DNA of 64,000 nucleotides, from assembly GCF_900215335.1 (NCBI RefSeq), contig NZ_OCMT01000001.1:1426001-1490000 (forward strand), written 5' to 3'. Source of the DNA: Pedobacter xixiisoli (GTDB taxonomy: Bacteria > Bacteroidota > Bacteroidia > Sphingobacteriales > Sphingobacteriaceae). A program made the position numbers and the translations under genes. The notes under the pieces are model-generated. The model was not told the origin of the DNA. It made no database searches and saw only the letters and a program-made list of their open reading frames with translations. Position 1 is the stretch's first letter. Each line of letters starts with the position of its first letter. Shown one piece after another: positions 27,101-36,800 of the stretch.

Positions 27101-27401
27101 CACCTAAACGCACATCTATGTTTTCACGTACTTCACTTTTCATTCCTGTTAGTGAAGCCGTTACAGTATAACCCGCACCAATACGCAGGTTGTTTAAAAA
27201 GTAACGACCATCAACATCGGCAGCAACACCATAACGTGTACCCGTTGGTGTATGGACAGCGACTACACTTGCACCTGGAACCACCTCTCCTTTAGCATCT
27301 TTAACCTGTCCAGTTAAAGCACCACTGGTTTCTTGGGCCATGCTATGAAATGACACTAAAGCAAGTGCACAAAACATAACCATTGCATATATTTTCTTCA
27401 T
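24144..27401 (-). CDS. Oar-like TonB-dependent outer-membrane receptor
   Basis: 1085-residue outer-membrane protein with signal peptide (MKKIYAMVMFCALALVSFHSMAQ). A CarboxypepD_reg-like domain spans ~25-110 (GQVKDAKGEVVPGASVVAVH). A plug domain follows (SITDVTRLTPQGSRDNSFGG), then a large beta-barrel ending in aromatic YSF (LGLRYSF). It lacks the SusC signature motif and has no SusD partner, matching the Oar-type receptors of Bacteroidota and Myxococcus. It presumably imports a large substrate or exports/anchors surface proteins. It follows the third FAS1 gene by 32 bp. Confidence 0.93.
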   Translation of the reverse strand: MKKIYAMVMFCALALVSFHSMAQETSGALTGQVKDAKGEVVPGASVVAVHTPTGTRYGVAADVDGRYFLNNLRIGAGYTVTASLTGMKSEVRENIDVRLGGSQRLDFVLQENAQTLATVVVAGKAGPKNKADSYGTGKNISAEQVKNMPTINRSITDVTRLTPQGSRDNSFGGTNFRYNNVTIDGAVNNDAIGFSPSLGGQTGTSGMNGSSTRTNPVSLDAIEDMQVYLAPFDVKIGNFTGGSVNAVTRSGTNKISGSVYGFGRNAALTGSDRIGSLGKMNSDFQDYQAGFRIGFPIIKNKLFFFSNEEITNRQDPTQLLAGTQETNHIFSVADAQSIANTVKNRYGNIFDAGTAGVYTNWSKSQKFFNRLDWNISDKHQLAIRNNTIFSKATHMDRDQQDFRFSSMAFQQENNQSSTVAELKSRFSNQLSGNLVVGFTNVNDSRDPLSDPTLPQVQIMGRTPGTTIYLGTDREASIFDMKQQTWEFTANLNYTKGRHKFLIGTHNELYNIKYGFVNAWNGRVDYQSIEDFTNNNPYRVRGSYNYTNNSRDYLLANPAADFNVNMYSLYVQDEIRVSDKLRITPGLRADLVHLPTMPTLSDKVSDILDDPNFSNTYSYTPLNRINNKFLNKVQLSPRLGFRYDALGNQKLILRGGVGMFTGRIPFAWLAYAYYNTGNSFGAIDQRADQQAFIPGTDPVRPNPNGIAGFIEQNGTIVNNPNSGRTQIDLVDNGFTMPQVLRGSLGIDYETDNQWKFTLEGMYTKSLKDVLFQQLNTKDNPLYYGYDKEKQQPVYSGTVDARFSNIYLLSNTKEGYRYSLIGTVARTFIKALNVSTSYTYGQSKDLSNGVRNSMESNWQLNQALVPNNPALSYSNFDIRHRIVSSISYNYDWKRAGKTNISLFFSAQSGSPFSYGIVNGSTQGLPQQVSLAYIPLRDEAVRYFKDAAGQTAAQQATAFNQFIDGKEYLSSRRGMFTERNKGRTPWNIQTDLHIAHELFVNNKGSQTLSFTLDVMNVANLIHKNWGIQYFSPNTFNSTSSVGLTPTLFPPQQNAGNYPVFTFSNPGQPYSIDYFGSRTQMQLGLRYSF

Positions 27402-27433
27402 TTTCTAGTTTTAATTATTTACGCATCAACTAT

Positions 27434-28441
27434 TTATTGGGTCATGCGCAAAACGCCATCAATAATATGTAATACACCGTTGCCGGCCAGTAAATCCTGT
27501 TTACTCAATTTTACATCGGCAGTATTTCCAATTCCCCTTAATGTAATTCCGCTGAAACTTCCAGGTGCGTTGCTATCTGGCACTAATTTCATCGTCACAG
27601 AATTTCCGTCGAGCATGGCCTGTCTACTGCTGTTGGATGTTCCTGTACTTAAAATGTAGTCGTAAACAAACCTCCTATCTCTTAAGATGTGATAATTGAC
27701 TAAACGCTTTAGTTCTTCTACATCTGTGTTAGTTACCTGTTCGATGGTTTGATAGCCAAAAGCTTGCATTGCTGTATTATTTGGAGCGAAAATGGTGTAA
27801 GGTCCAGCACCGTTAATGGTTTCCAATACGCCAGAAGTTTTTAATGCCTGTGTAAAAAGTGTGGCGCTAGCTTCCGCAGCAATCGCATCGCCTAATAAAT
27901 CGTGTACATAAGGTGTAAGTACACGGTTAAGTACTTGTATCAGGCCATTTGATGCAGGAATATTTTGTGATACTACTCTTGAACCGTTCAAGGTGAGTAC
28001 CGTATCCTGACCTTTTATCCAATGAGTGGCATACAATTTTCCACCACGAGAACGTAACTCCTGATTGAATAAAAACGGTAGTTTATTTAACTCATACTTA
28101 CCATCGAGGGTATGATAGTTAGCGATGCCAGAAATGGTAGATGGATTAGCCGTTAATACCGCCACAGCATTGTTGTAGCCTGCCAAAGTAAAGGCTGCAT
28201 CAGAAGGCACCAGCGTTGTGTAAGGACCATTGCCTTCTTGTAACTTTTTATCTAAACCACTAAGCCTTAAAGCCGCACTAAAAGCCGATAAATTAAAGTT
28301 ATCAGCAATGACCAAATTGATTTTGTTATTATCATAATCGCTGAGTTTATTTTCGTCTTTTCTACAGGATACCCCTAGTGCAGCCATCAGCAGTAAAGCA
28401 AAAAGTTTATTTTTTTGATTGATTTTGATTCGCTGTGCCAT
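27434..28441 (-). CDS. FAS1 (fasciclin) domain lipoprotein
   Basis: 335-residue predicted lipoprotein (LLMAALGVSCRKDE). Two FAS1 domains: the first has FSAALRLSGLDKKLQEG and YTTLVPSDAAFTLAGY; the second has FTQALKTSGVLETINGAGPY and TIFAPNNTAMQAFGY, ending NGVLHIIDGVL. FAS1 domains mediate adhesion and ligand binding on surfaces. I chose the ATG at 28441, just behind the previous stop; an upstream ATG at 28483 would overlap that gene and add a non-signal-like extension. One of three consecutive FAS1 genes. Confidence 0.9.
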   Translation of the reverse strand: MAQRIKINQKNKLFALLLMAALGVSCRKDENKLSDYDNNKINLVIADNFNLSAFSAALRLSGLDKKLQEGNGPYTTLVPSDAAFTLAGYNNAVAVLTANPSTISGIANYHTLDGKYELNKLPFLFNQELRSRGGKLYATHWIKGQDTVLTLNGSRVVSQNIPASNGLIQVLNRVLTPYVHDLLGDAIAAEASATLFTQALKTSGVLETINGAGPYTIFAPNNTAMQAFGYQTIEQVTNTDVEELKRLVNYHILRDRRFVYDYILSTGTSNSSRQAMLDGNSVTMKLVPDSNAPGSFSGITLRGIGNTADVKLSKQDLLAGNGVLHIIDGVLRMTQ

Positions 28442-28442
28442 A

Positions 28443-29774
28443 TTATTTAAGTTTAAAACCTTTGGGAAAAAGTAGATGATCAACTACGTGGATGGGGCCA
28501 TTAAGGGTATTGATGTCGCCTTCAATAACATTTGCTGCAGGATATTCAGATCCTTTTACTTTTAGTTGAACAGCATTTCCATTTTTAGTAAAATCCAGTG
28601 GCATTTTAAAGGCATATTCTATGGTTGGGTTACCACCAGCACTTACTAGATAATCGTTTAAGGAAGAACTAAGGACATTGCTGTAGAATACGGTGGCATT
28701 GCTAATAGCTCTATCGCCTCCCTGAGTTGCTGGCCTCAACATCCTACCAAAATCACGATGAAAATTAAAAACCGTGTCTAAAGGAAATCCGCCCACCACC
28801 GTAAACAGGTTCTCATCAAAGCGAATACCATCCAAACTGCGTTCATTAAAACTAATCACATCGGCCACGCTCATAAAACCTGCCTTATGAAAAGCTTCAT
28901 CAGTAGGCGCAAATAAAGTAGATATCACAATGTTTGGACCACCTAAAGCATTTTCGTTGATCGTCCAGTTGTTTTTATAATAATTACGTTCGTAAGCGTA
29001 TTGCACGATTTCATCAGGCGATGGTTTATAGCCGAACAAAGGTTCCATATCCGTGGCGATCTTATCGATAAAAAGATCATCGCCCATTCGCTGCGCCTCC
29101 AGAAACATGGTAAACCTACCATCAGCCTCTAAAGCCTCTAATATTGTTTTGGTAGGTATTTCTATCGCTTTCTCTATGACGTATATGCCGCCATTTGTAG
29201 CTGGCTGATAGTTCAGTTTCCCTACATTTTTGCCATTGATAAGTAATTGATCTTCTCTAACAATCATATAGTTACGATAGTGATAGGGATCTGCCCTTTG
29301 ACCATTACCAAGGCCGCCTTCATAAAATGGTAGAAATAGCTGAGGATTCACCAGCATACTCTTCACCATAAAATTGTCGGTTCGCGTTTTTAATTCCTCC
29401 GGTGCAACTGGGCCTAAAGTGATGTAAAACTTCATCAAATCGGCTAATTCAGCTACAGATTTTTGGCCGATTTGACTTGCACCTAAACCAGCAGCCTGCA
29501 TTGCAGCATCATTAGGAACAAACACCGTAAAAATTTGCTTACTAGTGGTTGCATTAAGGACATCCTTAATATTACTTTTTTGCCAAGCACTGTAAAATAA
29601 CTTTGCTGGTGAAGCCGCTAGCAATTCTTCTACGGTTTGTGTGGCATCACTTTGAAAGGGAATTTTTGCACCTTCTGGCTCTGGCAGAAACTCGGTTTTA
29701 CTACATGCACCCAAAAGGAAGATGGCAAATAGCGAAATTGCTAATGCAATATATCTTGATTTATTAATCTTCAT
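28443..29774 (-). CDS. FAS1 (fasciclin) domain lipoprotein
   Basis: 443-residue predicted lipoprotein (LFAIFLLGACSKTE). The first FAS1 domain (about 45-190) has SKQIFTVFVPNDAAMQAAG and NGGIYVIEKAIEIPT. The second (about 195-440) is more divergent: TLFAPTDEAFHKAGFMSVAD is kept, and it ends LNGPIHVVDHLLFPKG. The stop lies 1 bp before the next FAS1 gene and the start follows the previous one by 4 bp. The second domain is longer than usual, so its ligand surface may differ. Operon membership is clear; the ligand is unknown. Confidence 0.9.
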   Translation of the reverse strand: MKINKSRYIALAISLFAIFLLGACSKTEFLPEPEGAKIPFQSDATQTVEELLAASPAKLFYSAWQKSNIKDVLNATTSKQIFTVFVPNDAAMQAAGLGASQIGQKSVAELADLMKFYITLGPVAPEELKTRTDNFMVKSMLVNPQLFLPFYEGGLGNGQRADPYHYRNYMIVREDQLLINGKNVGKLNYQPATNGGIYVIEKAIEIPTKTILEALEADGRFTMFLEAQRMGDDLFIDKIATDMEPLFGYKPSPDEIVQYAYERNYYKNNWTINENALGGPNIVISTLFAPTDEAFHKAGFMSVADVISFNERSLDGIRFDENLFTVVGGFPLDTVFNFHRDFGRMLRPATQGGDRAISNATVFYSNVLSSSLNDYLVSAGGNPTIEYAFKMPLDFTKNGNAVQLKVKGSEYPAANVIEGDINTLNGPIHVVDHLLFPKGFKLK

Positions 29775-29778
29775 GATT

Positions 29779-30849
29779 TTATTGTTTAATTGCTTGTGCA
29801 GGAGAAAGCAGTGCGGTTACCATGTGATGCACTATTCCATTACTGCATAAATTGTCATTTTTAGCAACGATGTCGCCAGTCCCACTTGTGATTACTGGAT
29901 CAAATCCCCCCTTACCAGCACGTATAGAAACCCAATAGGCAAGTTTAAAAGTTGGATAGGCCTTTGAAGCCGAGAATGTCATATAATAACTGTCGTTATT
30001 CAGTATGTACTCGAAATTGGAACTTGAATTAATTCTTGAAAATACCTGAGCGTCTGAAACGAAGAAGTGTCTATGGTGCATCAAATAAGTGCCAAATAAT
30101 CGCTCTCCAACATATTTATTAATATCCATTGCTTCTATGGAGGCCGATGTAATGCCAATTTCCTCCAAAGCAGCATTACTTGGTGCAAAAACAGTGAAAG
30201 ATCCCTGTCCTGCCAGTTGATTCCATAGACTAAACTTTTTTAAGCCTTGCACAAATACGCTGTATTCTGCACGTTCAGCAAGCCATTGCTGTATGTTCTT
30301 GGTAAAATTAGGCTTCATTACACTTCCAAGGAGATGTAAGGTACCATTGGCAACCTGCACATCCGTACGGGTAACCTCTGCTCCAGAAAAATAAGTTTCA
30401 TTCTCTACCCCGCCATTGGGGTTAAAACTAGCTCTCGAAACGTAGAGGTCAGAACCTTCCAAAGTGGTGTAACGTACATCAATGCCGTTGCTAGGAATAT
30501 CATCCACTCTTAACCGACGTGGCAAAATGTGGTATCCTATTACTTTTTTCAAGCTATCTTGGTTCATCTTATCAAAATCACTTGCACTATAAATACCCAA
30601 GGCATTAAAAGCTGCATCTGTTGGTGCCAATACGGTGAAAGGCCCTGCTGCGTTTAACTTTGAAAAGTAGTCTGTTTTTTGAAGTGCGGCACTAAACAGT
30701 CGCATTTCGTAGTTGTTCTTTACAAAATCACCGGCTGGTCTCACATTTTCATTTGGAGCAGCCACCGTTAAGTCGTCATGCTTGCAGGCAGCAAGCAAAA
30801 GCATGCACAATGCCATCAGTATGTACTTATATTTTCTTATCGAGATCAT
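29779..30849 (-). CDS. FAS1 (fasciclin) domain lipoprotein
   Basis: 356-residue predicted lipoprotein; I chose ATG at 30849 (MISIRKYKY...LLLAAC) over ATG at 30909, which lies inside the preceding gene. The first FAS1 domain has FSAALQKTDYFSKLNAAGPF and TVLAPTDAAFNALGI. The second has FVQGLKKFSLWNQLAGQG and TVFAPSNAALEEIG, ending NGIVHHMVTALLSP. It starts 4 bp after the upstream stop. With its two neighbours it makes a triplicated FAS1 set probably displayed on the cell surface. Confidence 0.9.
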   Translation of the reverse strand: MISIRKYKYILMALCMLLLAACKHDDLTVAAPNENVRPAGDFVKNNYEMRLFSAALQKTDYFSKLNAAGPFTVLAPTDAAFNALGIYSASDFDKMNQDSLKKVIGYHILPRRLRVDDIPSNGIDVRYTTLEGSDLYVSRASFNPNGGVENETYFSGAEVTRTDVQVANGTLHLLGSVMKPNFTKNIQQWLAERAEYSVFVQGLKKFSLWNQLAGQGSFTVFAPSNAALEEIGITSASIEAMDINKYVGERLFGTYLMHHRHFFVSDAQVFSRINSSSNFEYILNNDSYYMTFSASKAYPTFKLAYWVSIRAGKGGFDPVITSGTGDIVAKNDNLCSNGIVHHMVTALLSPAQAIKQ

Positions 30850-30853
30850 CTTC

Positions 30854-32086
30854 TTAATAAATAGGTGCTGGATATTTTCTTTGAATGGTAGTGAGGTAAA
30901 CGCGGCCATTTACCACCTCTATGGTATTTACAGTAGCAAAAGTGGCTGGGTTGTTTTTACCAGAATGGATATTTACCAATAAATTGGGCAAGAGGGCCCC
31001 GTTGTCGTTACTGGTTAAGCCCACCTGTCCATTAAACAAACAATTTACCGAGACCCAATTACCACCGTTACTAATATTTCCTGCATAAAATGGATTGTTG
31101 GTGATATCCATTCCTGGAATGAAAAAGTCGAAACGCTGCCAGATATTTGTTGCAATACCATTGGCATCTTTAGCTGCCCACAATGGAAAACTTGCATATG
31201 GACTCACTACCGGAGTTTCCGTATTACGCTTAACGTTAGCCAAGTATTTCCCCTTAAAACCTGGGATTGTAGGACTATTATGATCCAGATTTGTCTGACT
31301 TTCGTATAGTGATAAGAATACATTCATCTCATCCTTCATCCCTCCCTGAAAACTTCTTAATCTCCAATTCTCTGGTTTAAGTGATGCATCTGCTTCCCAA
31401 AAACCTTTTGAGCTCATATTATAGAAGTTTACGTAAGCAAGCGAGTCGGACAGGGGTAGTTTATGAAAATTCTCCTGACGCAATAAAACCCCTGTTTTTT
31501 TGGTTACGAAATCTTTTTGCAAAAGATGTAAGGTATACACCTCCTTGGTAGTAAGATCAATTGTAGTATCGATCAGGATATCCTTCTTTAAATGATTTTC
31601 TAACTGAAAAAATGGAATGGTATTTTTTGGACGGTAGGCAAACATAATGCGTACTCTTCCAGAAGGAACCTGTGCCCAGCTGCTCAAATCAAAACCATTT
31701 AATATGGGACCAACCAATACATTTTCCTTACCAGGATATTCTGGATTGTTTACCGAAGTACTGGTTCCAATATGCGATGGATATGGTGGTGCATAAGCCT
31801 CACGCTGATCTAAAAAATCACCTGTAATTTCTGCTCCTGTAGGTACTCCATTAGCATCAACAACGGGATTGATGAACATGCAGAGAAATGGGACTTTATC
31901 ATCTTTGCTACCAAGCGTTTGCACATAATTAAGGTTATTAAACACACGCAGATACGCTGGATCATCTATCTTACTATATTCTACTTTAACACAGCCAGAA
32001 GCAAATAGCAAAAAGCTTAGTGCTAAAAGCCATGCGCTAAAACTAAAGCTTAGCTCATTTCTTTGGTATAATCTTTCGTTTTTCAT
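30854..32086 (-). CDS. Surface lipoprotein of unknown function in the FAS1 operon
   Basis: 410-residue predicted lipoprotein (LSFLLFASGCVKVEY). The body is beta-rich with segments such as YLRVFNNLNYVQTLG, RVRIMFAYRPKNTIPFF and LLPNLLVNIHSGKNNP. The opening resembles DUF4397-type proteins that follow TonB receptors, but I cannot place it firmly. Its ATG overlaps the upstream stop by one base, and the first FAS1 gene follows 4 bp after its stop. It occupies the position where SusD would stand in a glycan locus. Confidence 0.82.
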   Translation of the reverse strand: MKNERLYQRNELSFSFSAWLLALSFLLFASGCVKVEYSKIDDPAYLRVFNNLNYVQTLGSKDDKVPFLCMFINPVVDANGVPTGAEITGDFLDQREAYAPPYPSHIGTSTSVNNPEYPGKENVLVGPILNGFDLSSWAQVPSGRVRIMFAYRPKNTIPFFQLENHLKKDILIDTTIDLTTKEVYTLHLLQKDFVTKKTGVLLRQENFHKLPLSDSLAYVNFYNMSSKGFWEADASLKPENWRLRSFQGGMKDEMNVFLSLYESQTNLDHNSPTIPGFKGKYLANVKRNTETPVVSPYASFPLWAAKDANGIATNIWQRFDFFIPGMDITNNPFYAGNISNGGNWVSVNCLFNGQVGLTSNDNGALLPNLLVNIHSGKNNPATFATVNTIEVVNGRVYLTTIQRKYPAPIY

Positions 32087-33816
32087 TATTTGTTATGTTT
32101 AACAATGATCATTTTAGCTTGGGTTGCTAGCGAAGTTGCAGCTGTTTTGCCAATCAAAGCAATGGTATAGATACCTGCTTCCTGTACTGGGATTTTTCTC
32201 GAAGCTTGTGTGTAAAGCTCTTTTTTAGCGATGAAGTCGTCATTTTTAAGCTTATTGATGTCATTAGCCCAAATACCTGGCACCACATTAGGTTTAGAGC
32301 GGTAAACCATCAAATCAAATGCAGGTTGATTATAACTTCCACTAGCAAAAGGTCTTTCAAATAATGGAACACCAGGTTGCATATTTACGCCTACCGCCGA
32401 ATTGCCAGCTCCTACCGGCTGTCCATTGTTTGACGTGAAGGTGATGTATGGATTATCACCAGAGAAATTCAGGAATCTTTTAAAGAAGAAAAATTTCTGT
32501 TGAGTTCTGGCGAATGTTGCATCATCTTGGTTGGTATTTTGAGAAGAAATAGCACCACTTAAATCGTTAGCAACGATCAACAATTTTGCCGCTCCAGAAG
32601 GATCTTGATAAAGCCAAGCAGTGTAGTTTTGCGCCGGACGCAATGTTTGTTGTGCGCTTGCAATTACTTTCCCTTTGGCATCTAAAGCTTCTACAGTGTG
32701 GTTTCCATGTACAAAATTCGCGTACTCACTTACATTACCGAAATCTAAGTTGTTGGCAATAACTTTTCCATTTGAACGAAAACTTATCTGCTGTGCATCC
32801 CAAGCATTGGCACCATGTATCCTAAAATAGGTATTGTTAGCTGGTACACTATTGTCGTTAATGATTTGAAACGAATTCTGATAAGTATCTGAGGTTTCGC
32901 CAATTTCATTGATTAAATAATTGTAACGCTGTGGGGCAACAAGAATGGTGTAAATGCCTCCAGGTTGGTACGTTTGAATAGGCGCATAAGTAAGCGCTGT
33001 AGAATTCATCAAGTTGTTGGGAATGGTAGATGTAGGTGGATCAATTAGCGTAAACTCATAAAGCTCGCTACCCAAAGCCGGCATTTGTCTGCCATTTTGC
33101 ATCAAGATTTTAAACTGGTAAGTTCCATAAGGTATTTCTATGTATTCGGAACTTTGTTTAGCCGAACTAATGTTGTTCGTTTGCGGATCAACCAACGTTC
33201 CATCTGCAAAAGCCAAAGAAACACTTCCCGTTAAGTCTTCCAAAAGACCGCTGGCATTATTTCCCTTATTTTTAATTTCACCCGACAGGTTTACGATCCT
33301 GATTTTGAAATGATCTGGTTTTGATGGTGCAGCCACTCCTCTCTTAATAGGAACTACCTCTGGCTGCCCGGTCATAAACACGCTTGGCATCAAGAAATAA
33401 TCAGTTGGATTGCTGTAATCATTTTTCACTTCAACTTTAATATCAGGCAGTAAGGTTGGTTGATATAGCCTACTCATGAAATCGAATTTTGCGCTTCCCT
33501 GTGCATCAAATAAATCTTGAGGGACATTCCAAGTTTTGCCCAATCTCCCATCTATAGGAAAATAAGAGGTACCTGGAAATTTATAGCTATCTGGTCCAAT
33601 ATTATTTCGTACCACAAAATTTGTCAAGCTATCGCCATTGGCTATTACTTGGTTAAAACCACCGAGGTTGATGATACGAGCCGTAGAATTGGCTCTATTA
33701 TCGGTCAACACCCTGTTATCCAAAATATGATCTACCTTGTCTTTTTTACAGGCTTGCCCCATAAAAAGTAAGGTTAAACAAAGTAGACTAAGCAATTTAT
33801 AGGTTATCTTCTTCAT
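32086..33816 (-). CDS. DUF4397-like surface lipoprotein
   Basis: 576-residue predicted lipoprotein (LCLTLLFMGQACKKDK). It contains repeated Ig-like segments: YTILVAPQRYNYLINEIG and, near residues 325-425, TYFRIHGANAWDAQQISF followed by NYTAWLYQDPSGAAKLLIV. These fit DUF4397. The domain is typical of envelope proteins next to TonB receptors. Its start overlaps the receptor stop by one base (TAATG), so it is translationally coupled to the receptor and is the best candidate for its surface partner. Confidence 0.82.
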   Translation of the reverse strand: MKKITYKLLSLLCLTLLFMGQACKKDKVDHILDNRVLTDNRANSTARIINLGGFNQVIANGDSLTNFVVRNNIGPDSYKFPGTSYFPIDGRLGKTWNVPQDLFDAQGSAKFDFMSRLYQPTLLPDIKVEVKNDYSNPTDYFLMPSVFMTGQPEVVPIKRGVAAPSKPDHFKIRIVNLSGEIKNKGNNASGLLEDLTGSVSLAFADGTLVDPQTNNISSAKQSSEYIEIPYGTYQFKILMQNGRQMPALGSELYEFTLIDPPTSTIPNNLMNSTALTYAPIQTYQPGGIYTILVAPQRYNYLINEIGETSDTYQNSFQIINDNSVPANNTYFRIHGANAWDAQQISFRSNGKVIANNLDFGNVSEYANFVHGNHTVEALDAKGKVIASAQQTLRPAQNYTAWLYQDPSGAAKLLIVANDLSGAISSQNTNQDDATFARTQQKFFFFKRFLNFSGDNPYITFTSNNGQPVGAGNSAVGVNMQPGVPLFERPFASGSYNQPAFDLMVYRSKPNVVPGIWANDINKLKNDDFIAKKELYTQASRKIPVQEAGIYTIALIGKTAATSLATQAKMIIVKHNK

Positions 33817-36800
33817 TAGTTTAACAGGTTATAGGTAAAGCCTAACATAATTTCGGCACCACGATTAAAGCTTCGGTTAATGTATTCGTTACCATACCAT
33901 TTACCCCCAGTTTGCGGGTTAGCGTAAACAGTTTTGATTGCTGGATTCAGTAAATTTTTCGCGTAGCCTTTAAACTTGATGTTTTTGCTCAAACGTTGGC
34001 TAAACACAAAATCTAAAACAGGTACGGGCATGGTGTACAGATCAGGTTCGCCGGTAAGGTTAATTTGCACTAAACGTTCACCTACCACATTAAAAGTCAT
34101 GGTAAAATCAGAACCTGATTTTTGATTATCGTAGTTTAAATAAGCGTTAATAGAATAGGGAGCTTGCTCAAACAGCGGACTATTTTTTGGCGTATAACGA
34201 TCTAGGGAACGTATAGCCTCATAACGTTGTGGTGTTTTCTTGATTTCACTTTGTGCTAATAATAAGTTAGAACCGAAATAGAAGTTTTTCAATGGATCCC
34301 ACATGGCACCTAAGTTTTTCACTACCTCTAACTCAATTCCCCAAACCTTACCAATATTAGGATCATTTTGGAATTGTATGGTTGGAAACTCTGGATAAGT
34401 GGCAGCTAAACCTGCCGTTTGCAAACTAAATACCTTTACCAATTGATTTTCTATTTGCTTCCCAAAAGCAGAAATAGCCAATACTTCGCCTTTTGCTGGA
34501 AACCATTCCCATCTAAAATCTAAGTTTTGGGTAAATTGATTTTTAAGGTTTGGATTACCTACCACTAAGCCCATTTGAAAGGCATCAAATTCGAATACAT
34601 TGGTAATCTCCCTTAATTCTGGTCTTGCCAAAGTAGTATTGTAGGCCGCACGAAAATTCATGTTCTGATTAAGCGTATACGTTGCATTTACAGAGTAGAA
34701 AGGCTTGTATCCCGTTTTGTACACTGAATTAGGATTAATTGGGTTTAACGGGATCTGACTTCCACCTGCTGTTAGTGAAGGATCTAGAAACACATCTGCA
34801 GTATCTACCGCAGAACCTATATTGGTCATTTCAAAACGTACACCGCCCGCTACACGCAATTTCTCGGAGAGCTTCAAATCAACCATACCGTAAAAAGCAT
34901 TGGTTTCGAAATAACCTTTGTAGTTATTTGGCGATTTCTGGCTATTGTACAAGAATCCACCAACTGGCATCATCCCTTCTCCCTGGTTTGCCGAAGGAAG
35001 CTTGACACCTATAAATTCGCTGCTTACTAAACGGTTAAGGTTACCTTCTGCATCGTATAACGGCACTGCCTTATTTGTTGTAAAATTAGAGCCTGGCAGA
35101 AAAAGCTGATTTTCTGCGAATGAACGGTCTCTGAACAAGTAATTCACCCCTGTTTTAAAGGTTTGCGTTTGCCCCAATAACTTAAAAGGAATGTTTAAAT
35201 CTGCTTTGTAGTTATAGTTTTGCTCATCAAGGTTACGCCATCTACGTCCATTGGGCTCGGCCTGTATAATCCCAAAGGGACCAAATCCGTTAACATAGCC
35301 AGACGTTAGTGCATACAAATGCTTGCTATAAGTGGGTGTACTACCTGTACCACCAGCACCAACTACAGGTCTGTTGTACCAACCTCCGTTTCTTGGCATA
35401 TAATCAGCCAAGCTAGAGAAGCGGAAATCTGGATCATTTTGTGTTGAGTTAGAACTAGCTACATTATAGCTTAAACGTGGCGACAATTCTTTATCAAAAA
35501 ACTTATGCTCGCCCTGTAGATTAAAGGTATTAAGTGTGCGGAAAGTTTGTTTTAGTGAATTAGTAGTGGTTAAAACATCGCCTGGCAAACCAGTGTATTC
35601 GTAACGTCCCGAGAGATTGGTTGCCTTACTCTCTCCGCCCCAGCTGCCCAAATACTGCATACTGATCTCGTTACGGTTATTAAAGCGATAGGTTAAACCT
35701 GCCAAAGTACCGTAGTTAAGTGTTTCTACGCCTGTGTTCTCTTTATAGGTTTGATATTTACCCATATACAAACTATTTGGCGTAATGTAATTTGGAATAT
35801 TACGGAAGCTGTATACATCTGGATTTCCAGTCACTACACCTTGGTAAATACTATATTGGGTCAAATCACCTCCATTGATATCTGTAATTCGTCTATAATA
35901 ATTCCCTCCCAATATCAAGCCTAGCTTGTGCTTTTTAAACACATCAAAACTATTTCCGTAAGTAGCAGAGTACAATTGGTTAAGTGGTGCTTTTCTAAAT
36001 TGAGTGGTCATTACGGGATCAAAAGACTGCATGATACCGTTGATACGACTTACCTCTTGATAGGCATTAGGACTATAATTGCTATTGGCAACCATTTGTT
36101 GTATAGCACTTAAGCCGCCTGGGTATTGCTTCGATAGATTTTTGAAATCTTCACTTAAATTCTTCTGGTTAATTTTATTTCCAAAAGCACCCATATCGCT
36201 GTTCCAAAAACTATTGTACTGGCCATTCATGCCCACATTAGAGTTGAGCCCCGTTTGAGCAATAATTTCAAAAGTTTCCTTTTCAGGAACAGACTTGGTT
36301 TTCAGTTCCACAATACCTGCTGCTGCATCTGCTGGCTTATCGGGAGTTACTGTTTTATAGATCGTGATGTTATCCAATAATGAAGCAGGCACTAAATCTA
36401 GCGGAATTGTACTTCTATCTGGATCTGAAGAAGCCAAACGAACTCCGTTCAATTGTCCAATTACACTTCTGTCTCCCAAACCACGGATAGCCACATATTT
36501 ATCGTCGGTAACAGTTACGCCAGAAACACGCTGTAAAGCCTGTGTAGTAGTGATACTTCCTGTTCTTTCAATCAGTTGCGAAGAAATAGCGTCCTGTATA
36601 ATAGAGGCATTTTTCCGTTCATCCAATACAGCAATATCTGTATTTGCTTTTCTACGAGCCTGCACTACCACCTCTCCCAATGTGGTAGAAGAAGCAGTTA
36701 ATGCAATAGTCAGATTTTTGGTATTGGCATCAACTTTAATTTCTCTGGTTTCGTAACCGATGTAAGAAATAACCAAGGTAGCGCCTCCTTCTGGTATGGT

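Noticed and set aside
36364..36756. 130-codon plus-strand frame opposite the TonB receptor
   Set aside because: Antisense shadow of the receptor plug region; no start context or domain.
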